Source: Cytophagaceae bacterium (lineage in GTDB: Bacteria; Bacteroidota; Bacteroidia; Flavobacteriales; Flavobacteriaceae). From it: a stretch of DNA of 64,000 nucleotides. Each line of letters begins with the position of its first letter. The first letter of the stretch is position 1. Position numbers and translations under genes: made by a program. The notes below the pieces were generated by a model. It saw only the letters and a program-made list of their open reading frames with translations, was not told the origin of the DNA and did not search any database. Shown here in pieces: positions 61,462 through 64,000 of this stretch. The DNA lies in NCBI GenBank assembly GCA_002710685.1, contig PALD01000031.1, positions 58,168 through 122,167 on the forward strand, written 5' to 3'.

Positions 61462-62406
61462 CTAGAAGAAACGAGGTGTCAACATCCTGTCATATTCTTT
61501 AAATAGTTCAAACCTGAGGAATACCTCATAGGTTCCATCATTGTAAATGGCATTACCCAGTTCCGTGGTTTCCCTATCGTAGGCAAAACCTATCAACAAC
61601 CCATCAGATACCTGAAAAGCTGCAAGGCCACTAAGGGCTGCACTCCATCTGTATGATGCTCCCAGTGTTAACCTGTTATAGAACATGAAGTTTGCATTAA
61701 CATCAACTGATAAAGGCGCACCTGATACCATTTTTACCAAGGTTGAAGGCTTGAACTTCAAGTTTCTGTTAAGGTCAAAAACATATCCGGCTAGACCGTA
61801 ATAATGTATTCTTTCTTCAGAGACAAAGGTTTCGGCACTTTGCGTACCACTTTTATCAAAATGGTCTGTGGTCAATAATTGTGGTGCTGAGATACCTCCA
61901 TAGAAATGAGATCCGTGATAGAATATACCCACACCCACATTTGGCGAAAGCTTATTATCAATATTCTGAATATAGGGGTCACCTGGGTTAAATGGATTTG
62001 TCCTACTAAAATCTACATCAAGAAGGTTAAGAGATCCCTTTATACCGAAGCTGAGCCTTCCTTCAAGACTTGTCTCAAGGGTATAACTAAAGTCAGCATT
62101 GAAGTAGGTTTCCCTTGCAGGTCCCAAAGCATCGTTGACAATACTAAAACCCAGACCCACCTTGCTCAGGCCTATGGGGCTGTGCACGGTTATATTCTGT
62201 GTTCTGGGAGCTCCATCAAGCCCTACCCATTGACTCCTGTGCAAACCCAGTATTGAGGTAACCCCCCTGTTACCAGCATAAGCTGGGTTTATCACAAGGG
62301 GATTATACATATACTGAGTGTATTGAGGGTCTTGCTGTGCGTTGCCTTCCCAGGCTAGCAGGGCAAGAATCAAGGTCAGGAATAAGGTTGCTAAGTTTCT
62401 TTTCAT
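61462..62406 (-). CDS. Type IX secretion membrane protein, PorP/SprF family
   Basis: About 314 residues from ATG 62406, giving the signal MKRNLATLFLTLILALLAWEGNAQ; the longer frame to 62439 is possible. The core QQDPQYTQYMYNPLVINPAYAGNRGVTSILGLHRSQWVGLDGAPRTQNI is the PorP/SprF signature, and the rest is a beta-barrel-like outer-membrane protein. SprF is needed for export of the SprB adhesin in flavobacteria. Here the same gene order appears: the adhesin is just upstream, and the OmpA-family gene 25 bases downstream. Confidence 0.93.
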   Translation of the reverse strand: MKRNLATLFLTLILALLAWEGNAQQDPQYTQYMYNPLVINPAYAGNRGVTSILGLHRSQWVGLDGAPRTQNITVHSPIGLSKVGLGFSIVNDALGPARETYFNADFSYTLETSLEGRLSFGIKGSLNLLDVDFSRTNPFNPGDPYIQNIDNKLSPNVGVGIFYHGSHFYGGISAPQLLTTDHFDKSGTQSAETFVSEERIHYYGLAGYVFDLNRNLKFKPSTLVKMVSGAPLSVDVNANFMFYNRLTLGASYRWSAALSGLAAFQVSDGLLIGFAYDRETTELGNAIYNDGTYEVFLRFELFKEYDRMLTPRFF

Positions 62407-62447
62407 AGTATGACGGCCATTTATATGCTTATTCATCACTTTATCTT

Positions 62448-64000
62448 TTAATTAATGTACAAGAATCCTGATAACTTCCTTATCTCTCCAGAGTCCCTTT
62501 CATAGGTCACTAGATAATAGTAAGTACCTGTAGGTAGTTTTTCACCACGTCTTACCGTTGCCCTACCATCAGAGAATCCTCTAAACACATTGTCTCCAGT
62601 AGGGTCATAAGCCTTTGTATTAAAGACTTCTACACCCCATCTATTGAAGATTTGTACCGTATTGTTAGGGAATCTATCAATATTCTCAATCATGAAAATG
62701 TCATTGAGTCCATCACCGTTAGGTGTCATGATGTTATGGATGATAATATCCTCAATATCCAGTACGCCTTCAAGTGGCACTACAGTAACATCATCTGGCT
62801 CTCCATCTCCTTCCACATCAACATCAGTAGGATTAGTAGGATCATCAGAAAGGTCATCAAAGATATCCCCTGCTTGATTTACACCACTTACCAATGCCTG
62901 GTTTGATACCTGTGCATTTGCAAGGTCGTCCTCAGTGATATAGTAAGTTGCCGTAAAGGTCGTACTGTCTGACTCACCTGGAGCTAGATCAATAGGTCCA
63001 CCTTCTACATCAACAAGCGGATCTTCAATCACGATATCATAGATGGTTACTTCGCCTATGTTATTTACAGTAAAAGTATATGTTATGGACTCTCCAACTT
63101 CTGGAAGGTTATCCCCGTCTTCATCATTCCACACACCTACTTTCTCTAAGGTAAGCTCTGTATATCCACCTACCTCTGTCACCGTTGGATCGTTGGTAGG
63201 ATCTCCATCACCATCATCATCTGTGGTTTCATCACCGTTATCAGAAATATCCGTTACATCATCTCCATCTGGGTCCTGACCAGTTGCAAGTGCAGAGTTT
63301 ATAACAAAACCAGCATCTATATCTCCTTGTGTTATAGTATAACTAGCTGTTGCTATACCTGACTCACCAGGCAACAATGTGTCTGGTTCAACAGGAAGAC
63401 CTGTAATACCAAGTACATTATCATCAATTACCAGACCTGTAATGGTAACGTTACCAGTATTTGTGACGGTGAAGGTATAGTCTATGGTTTCACCTACTTG
63501 GGCATATCCATCCCCACTTTCATCATTGAAAATGGATGTTTTGATAAGACTTATTATTCCATCAACAGGAAGTTCAGTCTCCGTTTCATCATCTTCAAGG
63601 TTACTGTCATCATCAGACGTATCCGTCACGTCATCCCCGTTGGGGTCCTGACCGGTGGCCAGTGCCTGGTTGGTCACACCTCCAGCATCAAGGTCTTCTT
63701 GCGTGATTACATATTCCGCGGAAGCGGTACCTACAGCACCAGGAGCTAATGGGTCTGGGCTGATAGCCAATCCTGTAATTCCTATCCTATCGTCATCGAT
63801 AACCGTTCCACTTATTGTAACATTACCCGTGTTGGTCACTGCGAAATTGTAAGTGATTGTCTCACCTACCTGAGCTAGTCCATCACCGTTCTCATCGTTG
63901 AATGTTCCCGTCTTGATAAGGCCTATAGCTCCATCAAATGGAAGTTCCGTTTCGGTCTCGTCATCTTCCAGGTTACTGTCATCGTCAGAGGTATCCGTCA
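62448..64000 (-). CDS. Surface adhesin with DUF11-like repeats and T9SS type B C-terminus (5' truncated by window)
   Basis: At least 517 residues visible, frame open to the right edge (the start lies beyond 64000). Repeats follow the DUF11/CshA-like cadherin pattern: NDExGDGxAQVGETITYxFxVTNTGNVTI.., ITGLxIxPDxLxPGxxGxAxAxYxITQxDxDAG.. and ALATGQDPxGDDVTDxSD. The period is 372 bases for the two most similar units, and a third, more divergent unit is nearest the C-terminus. The last ~95 residues are a gliding-motility-type sorting domain (IMTPNGDGLNDIF, IFNRWGVEVFN, GKLPTGTYYYLV-like). SprB-type adhesin secreted by the type IX system; the adjacent PorP/SprF supports this. Confidence 0.9.
   Translation of the reverse strand, partial: TDTSDDDSNLEDDETETELPFDGAIGLIKTGTFNDENGDGLAQVGETITYNFAVTNTGNVTISGTVIDDDRIGITGLAISPDPLAPGAVGTASAEYVITQEDLDAGGVTNQALATGQDPNGDDVTDTSDDDSNLEDDETETELPVDGIISLIKTSIFNDESGDGYAQVGETIDYTFTVTNTGNVTITGLVIDDNVLGITGLPVEPDTLLPGESGIATASYTITQGDIDAGFVINSALATGQDPDGDDVTDISDNGDETTDDDGDGDPTNDPTVTEVGGYTELTLEKVGVWNDEDGDNLPEVGESITYTFTVNNIGEVTIYDIVIEDPLVDVEGGPIDLAPGESDSTTFTATYYITEDDLANAQVSNQALVSGVNQAGDIFDDLSDDPTNPTDVDVEGDGEPDDVTVVPLEGVLDIEDIIIHNIMTPNGDGLNDIFMIENIDRFPNNTVQIFNRWGVEVFNTKAYDPTGDNVFRGFSDGRATVRRGEKLPTGTYYYLVTYERDSGEIRKLSGFLYIN

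Noticed and set aside
62800..64000. Tandem repeat considered as a CRISPR array
   Set aside because: The repeat is coding, in frame, 372 bases long and has no spacers; it is an adhesin repeat.

Overview
This 64 kb window looks like chromosomal DNA from a member of the Flavobacteriaceae (Bacteroidota), probably marine. The evidence is the gene content: type IX secretion (T9SS) type B C-terminal domains, a PorP/SprF protein beside a DUF11-repeat adhesin, BshB1 of bacillithiol synthesis, many lipoproteins with an SC-type lipobox, an ABC-F protein of the YbiT type, and AT-rich -33/-7 promoters with few Shine-Dalgarno sites. No phage, insertion sequence or CRISPR array was seen. The two RNA genes are a small SRP RNA and tRNA-His.

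Layout. 1-6.7 kb: the pheT tail, two small membrane proteins, ABC-F, a thioredoxin-fold lipoprotein without a CXXC, transaldolase, an SDR and SRP RNA. 6.7-13.5 kb: glutaminyl cyclase, a beta-helix lipoprotein, a C-type-lectin T9SS cargo, then an M1-aminopeptidase-like protein with all three zinc ligands replaced and a 51-residue membrane protein. 13.5-18.8 kb: one 1764-residue protein joining two alpha/beta hydrolases, an M17-N-like region, a CHAT caspase-like protease and a helical tail. 19-32.4 kb: metabolic and envelope genes (HAD, M28 peptidase, tRNA-His, bshB1, a trans-sulfuration enzyme, MBL, DUF4919, lactonase), a 1219-residue phosphoesterase/kinase-like/outer-membrane-barrel protein and an amidohydrolase. 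32.5-35.3 kb: a TPR sensor kinase and its LuxR-type regulator. 35.3-42.5 kb: a four-gene operon encoding an exported ankyrin protein, two exported lysine-rich coiled-coil proteins and a hemopexin-jacalin-MACPF protein. 42.8-51.5 kb: TetR-AarF, htpG, a quinone-oxidoreductase-like enzyme, a DUF6503 lipoprotein and an ECF sigma factor with a candidate anti-sigma. 51.7-57.4 kb: two AraC regulators around a 684 bp AT-rich gap, S1/P1 nuclease, alpha/beta hydrolase and a DUF4369 lipoprotein. 57.5-64 kb: an idi-queD-manA operon and a T9SS adhesin module (adhesin, PorP/SprF, OmpA/PD40 protein).

The strongest candidates for undescribed biology are three. First, the exported ankyrin/coiled-coil/MACPF operon, which reads like a pore-forming weapon or adhesin set. 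Second, the CHAT protease fused to two lipase-like hydrolases. Third, a family of about 25 short palindromes (arms TTTCGC/GCGAAA or TTTGGC/GCCAAA, plus a GCTTTCGCGAAAGC form) scattered both between and inside genes.

A further theme is that nearly all non-lipoprotein signal peptides here are followed by Gln at the predicted mature +1 position. That fits the presence of glutaminyl cyclase in the same window.
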